The notes under the pieces: model-generated | Database searches by the model: none | What the model was told of the DNA's origin: nothing | What the model saw: the letters and a program-made list of their open reading frames with translations, nothing else | Part shown: one piece after another, positions 1 through 6,466 of the stretch | Layout: the number at the start of each line of letters is the position of its first letter | How positions within the stretch are numbered: the first letter of the stretch is position 1 | DNA from: Deltaproteobacteria bacterium | Lineage (GTDB): Bacteria; Myxococcota; Polyangia; Polyangiales; B10-G4 | Direction: 5' to 3' | Assembly (NCBI GenBank): GCA_019312705.1 | Contig: JAFDCW010000009.1 | Location: 1-19,446 of the forward strand | DNA length: 19,446 nucleotides | Translations under genes and position numbers: made by a program

Positions 1-840
1 TCCGAAGGGGTTCATGCCCCACAGCGCGGCTTCGAGGTGATTCCCTCCGACGTTGTCGAAGTAGATGTCGATACCATCCGGGGCGGCCTCGTGGAGTGCT
101 GCGCGCAGGTGGCTGGCGGTGTGATCGTGGCTCGGTGTGTGATCGTGGCTCGGTGTGTGATCGTGGCTCGCCGTGTCATCGTGGCTCGCGGCGTGCTTCA
201 CGTCGCCGAGGGACCGAGCGGGGGCATCACCAATCGTCTTGTAGTTGATCGCTACGTCGACTCCTACCTCATCGGTGAGCCATGTCGTTTTCTCGTCGGA
301 TCCGGCGCTTCCGACGACCCGGCATCCCATGGCCTTTGCAATCTGGCACACGGCGGAACCGACGGCGCCGGCGGCGCCGGAGACGAAGACGGTTTGGTCG
401 GGCTGCGGGCGACCGATCTCCAGGAGGCCGTACCAGGCGGTGAATCCGGGCATCCCCAGGACTCCCAGATACGCGGATAGCGGGGCCGCTGCGGGATCGA
501 CCTTCTGGAGATCGGCACCAGAACTCAGGAATCGCTCGCGCCAGCCGTTCATGGACAGGACGTGGTCGCCGACCTGGAATCGGTCGTTTCGGGACTCGAT
601 GACCCGTCCCACCGCGCCACCCTGGAGGGCTTCGCCGAGTTGGAAGGCGGGGACGTAGCTCTCGCGGTCGATCATGCGACCTCGCATGTATGGATCGACC
701 GACATGTAGAGGTTTTCGACGAGGATCTGGCCACTCATGGGCGCTGGCACGGTGACGTCGGCTAGCTCGAAGTCCGCAGTGGTGGGAAGGCCGATGGGGC
801 GTTTCCTGAGCCGGACTTCGCGACTGATTCTGGTGCTCAT
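1..840 (-). CDS. NADP-dependent medium-chain oxidoreductase (CurA/PTGR-like), C-terminus missing
   Basis: The reading frame is open from an ATG at 840 to the window edge, giving the first 280 residues; the family is about 330-345 long, so the C-terminus lies outside. The N-terminus (MSTRISREVRLRKRPIGLP) and the VDPYMRGRM segment near residue 50 match the zinc-free MDR group of NADPH-dependent double-bond reductases (curcumin or leukotriene B4/prostaglandin reductases). The Rossmann fold follows: VFVSGAAGAVGSAVCQIAK is the dinucleotide-binding loop, and YFDNVGG is the family motif. These enzymes reduce the double bond of enones with NADPH in the cytoplasm; the substrate here is unknown. Between INYKT and the L-ALHEA-PDG segment, where the family normally has only a few residues, there is an insertion of roughly 35 residues containing four SHD(H/D)T(P/A) repeats. 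An in-frame ATG at 873 exists, but the family N-terminus favours 840. The upstream Shine-Dalgarno is weak. The gene lies downstream of the two tRNA genes on the same strand. Confidence 0.92.
   Translation of the reverse strand, partial: MSTRISREVRLRKRPIGLPTTADFELADVTVPAPMSGQILVENLYMSVDPYMRGRMIDRESYVPAFQLGEALQGGAVGRVIESRNDRFQVGDHVLSMNGWRERFLSSGADLQKVDPAAAPLSAYLGVLGMPGFTAWYGLLEIGRPQPDQTVFVSGAAGAVGSAVCQIAKAMGCRVVGSAGSDEKTTWLTDEVGVDVAINYKTIGDAPARSLGDVKHAASHDDTASHDHTPSHDHTPSHDHTASHLRAALHEAAPDGIDIYFDNVGGNHLEAALWGMNPFG
111..188 (-). repeat. 18-bp in-frame tandem repeat (four units plus a partial)
   Basis: Units lie at 111-128, 129-146, 147-164 and 165-182, with a partial unit at 183-188. Units 2 and 3 are identical; units 1 and 4 differ at a few bases. 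Read on the minus strand they encode a hexapeptide of the form SHDHTP/SHDHTA. The 18-bp period keeps the oxidoreductase frame open. Confidence 0.93.
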
Positions 841-937
841 GGGCGTCGACTCGCTGAATCCGGGCAGCGTCATCACCAGATGGAGCTCTGATGAGATGGG
901 CGAGGGGCGTCCTCGCGTCCGTTCGATCGTCCTGCAG

Positions 938-1008
938 AGGCGCCGCCCAGATTCGAACTGGGGATAAAGGATTTGCAGTCCTCTGCCTTACCACTTGGCC
1001 ACGGCGCC
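938..1008 (-). tRNA. tRNA-Cys(GCA)
   Basis: On the minus strand this 71-nt cloverleaf starts GGCGCCG and ends CGGCGCC with discriminator U, giving a perfect 7-bp acceptor stem (939-945 with 1002-1008). The anticodon loop CUGCAAA carries GCA. The T-arm has a CCCAG/CUGGG stem around UUCGAAU. The discriminator U is the normal cysteine identity element. The 3' CCA is not encoded. It is the second tRNA of a Gly-Cys pair. Confidence 0.97.
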
Positions 1009-1013
1009 GGATA

Positions 1014-1054
1014 CGCGACGGGGGCGAGCAGCTGCTGCTGCTGCCCCCGTCGCG
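1014..1054 (-). other. Strong hairpin in the spacer between tRNA-Gly and tRNA-Cys
   Basis: The arms 1014-1025 and 1043-1054 are perfect 12-bp reverse complements. After a single-base bulge at 1026 the stem continues with 5 more pairs (1027-1031 with 1038-1042) around a 6-nt loop. It fills nearly the whole spacer between the two tRNAs. No T-tract follows, so a simple intrinsic terminator is unlikely. It may be an RNase III-type processing site or a structure that insulates the folding of the two tRNAs. The function is inferred. Confidence 0.85.
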
Positions 1055-1056
1055 AG

Positions 1057-1129
1057 AGCGGGAAACCGGACTCGAACCGGCGACCCCAACCTTGGCAAGG
1101 TTGTGCTCTACCAACTGAGCTATTCCCGC
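1057..1129 (-). tRNA. tRNA-Gly(GCC)
   Basis: This is a 73-nt cloverleaf on the minus strand. The 5' GCGGGAA pairs with the 3' UUCCCGC (1123-1129 with 1058-1064), and the discriminator is U, as expected for glycine. The D-arm contains AGCUCAGUUGGUAGAGC. The anticodon loop UUGCCAA carries GCC, flanked by AACCU/AGGUU arms. The T-arm is CCGG-UUCGAGU-CCGG. CCA is not encoded. It is the first gene of the tandem, 17 nt after the -10 box described separately. Confidence 0.97.
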
Positions 1130-1146
1130 ATTGTGTTGCGCCAACG

Positions 1147-1175
1147 AAGCTAGACACAAGGCCGTGGGGGGTCAA
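1147..1175 (-). promoter_or_regulatory. Sigma70-type promoter of the tRNA-Gly/tRNA-Cys unit
   Basis: On the minus strand, TTGACC at 1170-1175 matches the -35 consensus at 5 of 6 positions. It is followed by exactly 17 nt and then TAGCTT at 1147-1152, a -10 element with the key T, A and final T. The mature tRNA-Gly starts 17 nt further on, leaving a short 5' leader. A 6-bp inverted repeat (1131-1136 with 1154-1159) flanks the -10 box and may be chance. Confidence 0.7.
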
Positions 1176-1223
1176 TGGGTTTTCGGGCCCGGGAACTGTG
1201 TTCCTCGCATCCCTGTAAACCCT

Positions 1224-1229
1224 TATACT
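1224..1229 (+). promoter_or_regulatory. Possible -10 box for the plus-strand secreted protein gene
   Basis: TATACT, one base from the TATAAT consensus, lies 82 nt upstream of the chosen ATG at 1312, in the spacer between the divergent tRNA unit and this gene. No good -35 is seen 16-18 nt upstream (the hexamer there is TTCCTC), so the call rests on the -10 alone. Confidence 0.35.
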
Positions 1230-1311
1230 GTGCGGCGGAACGCCCCCTCGGGGCGCCTGTTCGACACCCCGGTTCTACCCCTGTTCGGAACCCGATTTGA
1301 TCGACCACGGC

Positions 1312-3159
1312 ATGCGACTCAGGCTGAGGCGAGCGTTCTCTGTGACGCCTCCATCGCCGACCTCCGCTAAGGCGTTCCCGCTTTGGATCGTGGTGGTGTT
1401 CGCGGTGTGGCTCGCGCCGGGCTTGGGCGTGTGGGTCGCGCCGGGACTGGGGGCTGGCGCGCTGTCCGCCCAAGTCCTCAACGAGACGATGGTGCCGCGG
1501 GGGCGCATCCGTGTGCAGGCCCACGCTGTGTTCGACGCATGGGACTCACGATTCGGGCGGAGCGCGGACGGTTCGGAGTCGATCGAGGCGCTGGGAGACG
1601 ATCTGACGGACCCAACCTCTCTTTCTCTATTCCCGGGGATGCCGACGCTGCAGAATATCGTCCGCGATGTCACGGGAGACGGTGGGTTTTCTCCTGTGGT
1701 GGGATCGACGGACGGGCGCATCACCCAGGACATCACGAGGGCCAACTGGGGAATCGATGTGGGGGTCTTCGACTGGCTTACAGTTGGGGCCATGCTGCCG
1801 TGGATCCGTCCGCGGACGGCGCTCGATGTCTTCTTCGTCCCGGACAGCCTCAATGGGAATCTGGGCCTGAATCCGACGATTACCGCTCCGGCGTCGGTCA
1901 CGACATTCCTCGGCTCTACGCTCGCGGCGGATGCGGCGGCCCAGGCGAACGCGACGACGATCTGCGCAGGCGGGCTGACGCCGGCATGCGCGACGGCACA
2001 GGCGCTCTCACAGCGGGCCCGGGAGTTCAACGCGTCCGTCCAGGGCGCGTATGGGGCGACCCCGTTCTTTCCGTTATCGAGTTCGACAGCGGGGATGGCT
2101 CTGGACCAGGCGGCGGCCACGCTCAGCGCAGACCTCGTCGCCGCCGGGCTCTCGGGGCTATCCGCGATGGCGCTGGCCACGGACCTACTGTCCACTGAAG
2201 GCTTTCCGCTGCTCCCGGCGGTGGCGGGATCCGGCATCCAGGCGGCTGCCCTGGAGTCGAGGCCAGGGATCTGGGCGGCGGGCGACATCGAGGTGTCGGC
2301 GCGCGTCCGCCTCCTGGACAACATTACGCCGCGATGGACCGCCACGAGAACGGGCGAAACCGGCCTGTCAGGTGTCGGGTCAGGCGCTGCGCGATCCGGC
2401 GCGGAATCCGGCACGGTGGGGGACGTCGGTACCGGGTCAGGCAATCCGGGAACGCCCGACGGGGAACGCTCCGCTTCGACCGAGGAGTTCATCGAGCCTC
2501 GCGCGGGCGCGGTGCTCCCGTCCGGGGGAGGGATCGGGTATCGGGTGACGGCCAGCTTCAAGGCGCGCCTCCCGACGGGCACGGCCGAGCATCCTGACAT
2601 CCTGCTCGATATCGGGACCGGACAGGGCCAGACCGATTTCGAGGGCGGCATGATCGCGACGCTACTCTTCGGGCGGAGATTCGGCCTGACGGCGGGCGGG
2701 CGCTACGGCATCCAGACTTCGACCTCACTCATAAAGCGTGTGGCGCCGCTAGATCTGGCGATGCCGCCGGTCTCGACGCGCACCGACGTCATCTGGACGC
2801 CGGGCTTCTACGTGACGCTCGAAGTGGCGCCGACCTTTCATCTGTCGGACGCACTCGTACTCGCCGGGGAATATCGATTCTTCCACAAGGGACGGGATGA
2901 GTTCGAGCTGGTGAGCCCGAACCCGGCGCTGGATCCGACGGTGCTGTCGATCGAGAGCGGCATGAAGATGCACCAGATTGGCGGCGGGCTGCGGTACGAC
3001 ACGGTGACGCCCTGGATGCTGGGCGAAGCACCCCACCCGCTCGAATTGCATCTCCGGCTCCTGACCACGATCGCGGGTAGCGGCGGGCACACTCCGCAAA
3101 GCACGCGGATCGAGGCGGGATTACGGGTGTTCCAGCGAATTTGGGGCCCGCGGCGCTAG
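1312..3159 (+). CDS. Predicted secreted or outer-membrane protein of unknown function
   Basis: This 615-residue protein has a basic N-terminus (MRLRLRRAFSV), a hydrophobic stretch near residues 20-45, and a plausible signal peptidase I site at ALSA-QV. Export is therefore likely. The mature part alternates short amphipathic strands with Gly/Asn/Asp turns (for example GYRVTASFKARLP, GLTAGGRYGIQ, FYVTLEVAPTFHL, LVLAGEYRFFHKGRDEFEL), as in outer-membrane beta-barrels. It ends in an RIEAGLRVFQRIW-type strand rather than a terminal aromatic residue. I recognise no named family. A Gly/Ser/Thr-rich linker around residues 350-390 looks like an expansion. The start could instead be TTG at 1297, but ATG at 1312 gives the better signal peptide. 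No clear Shine-Dalgarno is visible. It is the only plus-strand gene here and converges with the small gene at 3266-3529. Confidence 0.75.
   Translation: MRLRLRRAFSVTPPSPTSAKAFPLWIVVVFAVWLAPGLGVWVAPGLGAGALSAQVLNETMVPRGRIRVQAHAVFDAWDSRFGRSADGSESIEALGDDLTDPTSLSLFPGMPTLQNIVRDVTGDGGFSPVVGSTDGRITQDITRANWGIDVGVFDWLTVGAMLPWIRPRTALDVFFVPDSLNGNLGLNPTITAPASVTTFLGSTLAADAAAQANATTICAGGLTPACATAQALSQRAREFNASVQGAYGATPFFPLSSSTAGMALDQAAATLSADLVAAGLSGLSAMALATDLLSTEGFPLLPAVAGSGIQAAALESRPGIWAAGDIEVSARVRLLDNITPRWTATRTGETGLSGVGSGAARSGAESGTVGDVGTGSGNPGTPDGERSASTEEFIEPRAGAVLPSGGGIGYRVTASFKARLPTGTAEHPDILLDIGTGQGQTDFEGGMIATLLFGRRFGLTAGGRYGIQTSTSLIKRVAPLDLAMPPVSTRTDVIWTPGFYVTLEVAPTFHLSDALVLAGEYRFFHKGRDEFELVSPNPALDPTVLSIESGMKMHQIGGGLRYDTVTPWMLGEAPHPLELHLRLLTTIAGSGGHTPQSTRIEAGLRVFQRIWGPRR
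2350..2478 (+). repeat. Low-complexity Gly/Ser/Thr linker in the secreted protein
   Basis: In this stretch the protein becomes dominated by G, S, T, A and E, with recurring SG dipeptides (SGVGSGAARSGAESG), before the strand-rich C-terminal part resumes. At DNA level it contains imperfect repeats of GAATCCGGC-like and GGGTCAGGC-like words. It is similar in style to the repeat in pheT at 17394-17438. Confidence 0.55.
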
Positions 3160-3213
3160 GGAGCCTTTGAGCAAGTAGCAACTCCCCGGATTCGAACGCG
3201 TCATCGGCGATGC

Positions 3214-3229
3214 GGGCAGAAGACTGCTC
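3214..3229. terminator. Weak hairpin between two convergent genes
   Basis: GGGCAG at 3214-3219 and CTGCTC at 3224-3229 can form a 6-bp stem (one G-T pair) with a 4-nt loop. It sits in the 106-bp gap between the secreted protein (ends 3159) and the small membrane protein (ends 3266). No T-tract is present on either strand. The placement suits bidirectional termination, but the support is weak. Confidence 0.2.
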
Positions 3230-3265
3230 GGCGTCGGTTACTCGGTGCTCGGAGCCGGTTACGGG

Positions 3266-3529
3266 CTACCCGGAGGCAGCGCGCGTCGCGGAACCGTCGC
3301 CGATCAGCTTCTCCGTGAAGTCCACGCGCTCGGTGAGTCGGGCGACTTGCTCCTCCAGTTCGCGGATCTGCTCGTGTGAGGCGTCCGGCACGTCGTCGGC
3401 GCGTTCGAGTCGCGCCCATTCCAGCTTCGAGGCCAGCGAGGCTTTGTAGCCCTTGAGGGCGATCACGCCGAGGCCGACGCCACCCGAGGCGATGAACAGT
3501 GCGAAGGTTCCGACTCCATCCCAATCCAC
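3266..3529 (-). CDS. Small membrane protein with C-terminal coiled coil, unknown function
   Basis: The chosen start is GTG at 3529, because GGGAGG lies 7 nt upstream; an upstream ATG at 3586 would add 19 low-complexity residues and ignore that ribosome site. The 87-residue product has one predicted membrane segment (FALFIASGGVGLGVIALKGY, about residues 8-27). A charged region follows, then a heptad-like stretch (HEQIRELEEQVARLTERVDF), suggesting a membrane-anchored coiled coil. The overall plan resembles the phage-shock protein B/C style of small inner-membrane proteins, but I cannot assign a family. It lies downstream of recN on the same strand, separated by 162 nt with two inverted repeats, so it may have its own promoter. 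Confidence 0.65.
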   Translation of the reverse strand: MDWDGVGTFALFIASGGVGLGVIALKGYKASLASKLEWARLERADDVPDASHEQIRELEEQVARLTERVDFTEKLIGDGSATRAASG

Positions 3530-3578
3530 GACAGTGCCTCCCGAGCGGGCGCGTGGCCCACTCTCCGATTGATCTGTT

Positions 3579-3598
3579 GGCGGCACCGATGTGCCGCC
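3579..3598 (-). terminator. 8-bp hairpin downstream of recN
   Basis: GGCGGCAC and GTGCCGCC are perfect 8-bp complements around a 4-nt loop, about 95 nt past the recN stop codon. The minus-strand continuation is AACAG, with no U-tract, so it would be an atypical terminator. It could equally be a leader structure for the small gene that follows. Confidence 0.35.
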
Positions 3599-3691
3599 CG
3601 TCCGGCACCGTACGGCGCGCCCGGCTCTTCGGGTTCACCGTGGCTGAACGGTATCCGTTCGCGCGTGGCCGCGCAGCCCACGATCCGCGAG

Positions 3692-5377
3692 TTACCCCCG
3701 CCCCACTCCCTCGAGAAGCTCGCGGGCGTGGTCGCGGGACGCCTGCGACTCGGGGTCCCCTCCCAGCATGCGTGCCACCTCTTCGATGCGGTCATCTCCC
3801 TTGAGCGTGCGAACGGTGGTCTTGGTGATGCCATCCTGGCTCTCCTTCTCGACGAGCAGGTGGGCGTTCGCGTGTGAGGCGACCTGGGGGAGATGGGTCA
3901 CGACGAAGACCTGATGACGTTCGGCGACTTCGGCGAGTTTCCCGGCGACGGCAGTGGCGACGACGCCTCCGACGCCGGCGTCGATCTCGTCGAAGATGAG
4001 AACGGGGACGCGATCGACGGTGGCGAGGATCGACTTGAGGCCGAGCATGATCCGTGAGAGTTCGCCGCCGCTCGCGATCCGGGCGAGTGGCATGGGTTCG
4101 AAGCCCTCGTTCGGGGCGACTCGGAACTCGACGCTCTCGGCACCGCCAGCCGAGACAGTGTCGTGCGACGACAGTGCGATCGTAAACAGGGCGCCCCCGA
4201 GACCGAGGTCCGGGAGCACGTCGGCCATGGCGGCGCTGAGGCGGGCCGTTGCGGCGCTTCTAGCGGCGGTCAGGTCGGCGGCGATCCTGGTGAGATCGGC
4301 CTCAGTGGCCTGCATCTGGGCGCGAATTCGATCGAGATCGTGGTCGGCGTCATCGAGATCGGCCAGCTCGTTGCGAACCCGCTGTGCGGTGGCGAGGACG
4401 TCAGCGAGTTCGGGGCCGTACTTTCGCTTCAGGCGGAAGATGCGGTCGAGGCGTACGCGCACCTCCTCCAGGCGCTCCGGGTCATGATCGACGGCACTGG
4501 CGTAGTCGCCCATTCTGCTGCCGAGATCATCGATGATGTGACGCGCCTCGGTGAGGCGTTCGAGGTCGGTTCGCAACCCGGGATCGAAGTCCGCCAGCCG
4601 CTGGAGGGCGTGTCCGACATCGGCGAGCAGATCTGAAATCGCACCCTCTCCCGTCCCGCCTTCGCCCTCGTAGAGTCGGGCATGCACCTCGGCAGCGCCG
4701 CGCGCGAGTTCCTCACTGTGCTGGTGGCGGCCGGCCTCGCTTTCGAGCGACTCGTCCTCCCCGGGCGCCAGATCGGCCTCATCGATCTCGGCGAGCTGGA
4801 AGCGCAGGAAGTCGGCACGACTCTCGACCTCCCGACGGCGCTCCTCGCGGCCCTCCAGATCCCGGCGCAGCGCCTGGAGACGTTCGTATTCCTCGCCGAC
4901 CGATGTGGCGAGATCCTGGGAGCCACCGTACGCGTCGAGGATGGCCCGCTGATCGCGCGACCGCAGCAGCGTCTGGTGCTCGTGCTGACCGTGGAGATCG
5001 ACGAGTGCTGTGCCGAGCGCGCCGACGATGCCGGCGGTGGCGGGCGAACCGCACACCCAGGCACGATTCCGCCCCGCAGACGCGACCTCGCGGCGCAGGA
5101 TGAGCAGGCCGTCTTCCAGCCGGAAGCCGTGTTCATCGGTGAGACGCTTCACGGCGGGCAAGCCATCGACCTCGAACACGGCCTCGACAGTGGCTCGTTC
5201 GGCACCGACGCGCACGACATCCGATGAAGCGCGCTCGCCGAGCAGGAGCGACAAGGCGCCTACGATGATCGACTTTCCAGCCCCGGTTTCACCGGTGAGG
5301 GCGTTGAGGCCGGGGCCGAGTTCGAGGGTGAGGTCCTCGACGACGGCGTAGTCGCGGATGCGGAGTTCGACGAGCAT
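3692..5377 (-). CDS. recN: DNA repair protein RecN
   Basis: RecN is an SMC-like ATPase that acts in recombinational repair of double-strand breaks. The 561-residue length matches the family. Walker A GETGAGKS is at residues 29-36, preceded by the typical MLVELRIRDYAVVEDL start. A long coiled-coil region in the middle (residues about 160-360) follows the family plan. The ABC signature (ASGGELSRIMLGLKSILA) and Walker B (VPVLIFDEIDAGVGG) are in the C-terminal third, followed by the QVFVVTHLPQVASHA switch region. The start is ATG at 5377, 56 nt after the nadK stop, so it is likely co-transcribed with nadK and the upstream dxs block. I see no LexA-type box in the short nadK-recN gap. Confidence 0.97.
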   Translation of the reverse strand: MLVELRIRDYAVVEDLTLELGPGLNALTGETGAGKSIIVGALSLLLGERASSDVVRVGAERATVEAVFEVDGLPAVKRLTDEHGFRLEDGLLILRREVASAGRNRAWVCGSPATAGIVGALGTALVDLHGQHEHQTLLRSRDQRAILDAYGGSQDLATSVGEEYERLQALRRDLEGREERRREVESRADFLRFQLAEIDEADLAPGEDESLESEAGRHQHSEELARGAAEVHARLYEGEGGTGEGAISDLLADVGHALQRLADFDPGLRTDLERLTEARHIIDDLGSRMGDYASAVDHDPERLEEVRVRLDRIFRLKRKYGPELADVLATAQRVRNELADLDDADHDLDRIRAQMQATEADLTRIAADLTAARSAATARLSAAMADVLPDLGLGGALFTIALSSHDTVSAGGAESVEFRVAPNEGFEPMPLARIASGGELSRIMLGLKSILATVDRVPVLIFDEIDAGVGGVVATAVAGKLAEVAERHQVFVVTHLPQVASHANAHLLVEKESQDGITKTTVRTLKGDDRIEEVARMLGGDPESQASRDHARELLEGVGRG

Positions 5378-5433
5378 GGGGCGGAAGCTACGAGGCGGGA
5401 CCGGGGCGACTCAATGGGTGAGCGAGACGCTCC

Positions 5434-6405
5434 CTACGCGCGCTCCGGTGGCCGTGCTGCCCAGTTCAGCTTCTTGCGCATCGTCTTGAAGAACGTCTGG
5501 CCGGGCAGGCGGACGAGCGAGAGTGGTCGCTCCTCGCGGCGGACGATCACACGCTGGCCCGGATTCACCTGGTGGACGACCTGGCCGTCGACGGTGAGCT
5601 GGTGGTCGGCATCAGGATCGAGCGAGCCGACACGCAGCGTCTCGTGCGAGGGGACTACGAGCGGGCGCACAGCGAGGGAGTGCGGGCAGATGGGCGTGAC
5701 GACGATGGCTTCGACTTCGGGCACGATGATCGGGCCGCCGGCCGACATGGAGTACGCGGTCGATCCGGTGGGTGTCGAAACGATGACGCCGTCTGCGGCG
5801 AAGCTCCCGACCTCCTCCATGGCATCCCCCTGAGGACCTCCTCCAATGGAGAGCGTCAGCGGGGTGACGCGGGCAGCGCCGGTCGTGTGGATGACGACGT
5901 CATTGAGGGCGTAGAAGTCGTCATCCCCCATGACGCCGTCCGTTTCGAGGCACGCGTGCAGCCGAAAACGGTGTTCGATGTGCGCCTCGCCGGCGACGAC
6001 CTGGTCCATGCCGGACTCGAGTTCGGATTCGGGGATGGCGGTGAGGAATCCCAGGCGACCGAGATTCACGCCGAGCACGGGAATGTCCGTGCCGACGGCG
6101 AGGCGGCTCGCCCTCAGGAATGTGCCGTCACCACCGAGTGCGACGACGAGGTCGACGGGGTTCGCCTTCAGATCGAGTGATGCATCGGGGCCACGGCCGG
6201 CGTCGGTTTCGACCTCGACGGTGATGTGCTTGTCGGCGGCCCATGTTCGGAGACGCTCGATGATGGCGAGGACATCGGGGGTGTCTTCACGATAGACGAC
6301 GCCGAGGCTGTTGATGGGGCCGGTCAAACGGCCGGGGCGGCTCGATGCTGCGGGCTGCGTCGATGCTGCGGGCTGGGTGGCACCGGCGGGCTGGTCCGGC
6401 GTCAC
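5434..6405 (-). CDS. nadK: NAD kinase
   Basis: This enzyme phosphorylates NAD to NADP using ATP or polyphosphate. Visible motifs are GGDGT at residues 91-95, NDV at 168-170 (the family usually has NEV, so Glu to Asp) and TPTGSTAYS at 211-219 followed by SAGGPI. The 323-residue length is slightly long because of an N-terminal tail of about 30 residues rich in Pro, Ala, Thr and Gln, containing a short repeat (QPAAST QPAASS). The start is GTG at 6405, with GGAG 5 nt upstream; a TTG at residue 27 is a weaker alternative without a ribosome site. It lies 61 nt downstream of dxs. In many genomes nadK is next to recN, as here. Confidence 0.95.
   Translation of the reverse strand: MTPDQPAGATQPAASTQPAASSRPGRLTGPINSLGVVYREDTPDVLAIIERLRTWAADKHITVEVETDAGRGPDASLDLKANPVDLVVALGGDGTFLRASRLAVGTDIPVLGVNLGRLGFLTAIPESELESGMDQVVAGEAHIEHRFRLHACLETDGVMGDDDFYALNDVVIHTTGAARVTPLTLSIGGGPQGDAMEEVGSFAADGVIVSTPTGSTAYSMSAGGPIIVPEVEAIVVTPICPHSLAVRPLVVPSHETLRVGSLDPDADHQLTVDGQVVHQVNPGQRVIVRREERPLSLVRLPGQTFFKTMRKKLNWAARPPERA
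6342..6376 (-). repeat. 18-bp tandem duplication in the nadK N-terminal tail
   Basis: The 17-base word starting TCGATGCTGCGGGCTG occurs at 6342 and again at 6360, a period of 18 bp. It encodes the doubled QPAAS segment in the non-conserved N-terminal extension of NAD kinase. The reading frame is kept. Confidence 0.75.
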
Positions 6406-6466
6406 GCCGGCTCCGACGTATCAAGGCCGCCTGGGCTGTTCGGGCGACTGGGCCCGCGGCTCTTCA

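Noticed and set aside
111..188. Short repeats resembling a tiny CRISPR array
   Set aside because: The units are directly adjacent with no spacers and stay in frame within a coding gene.
938..1129. tRNA pair as an integration site for a mobile element
   Set aside because: No integrase, no direct repeat of a tRNA 3' end and no composition shift are visible in the window.
1275..2651. Long minus-strand open frame (458 codons)
   Set aside because: It is antisense to the plus-strand secreted protein, with low-complexity Pro/Ser/Arg composition and no recognisable motif; the plus strand has a signal peptide and strand pattern.
3181..3205. GGATTCGAAC word resembling a tRNA T-loop on the minus strand, possible tRNA remnant
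   Set aside because: The flanking bases do not form a T-stem and no other tRNA arm is present.
3646..3660. GAAC...GTTC repeat resembling an SOS (LexA) box near recN
   Set aside because: Spacing is 7 nt where the known GAAC-N4-GTTC box has 4, and it lies downstream of recN, not in front of it.
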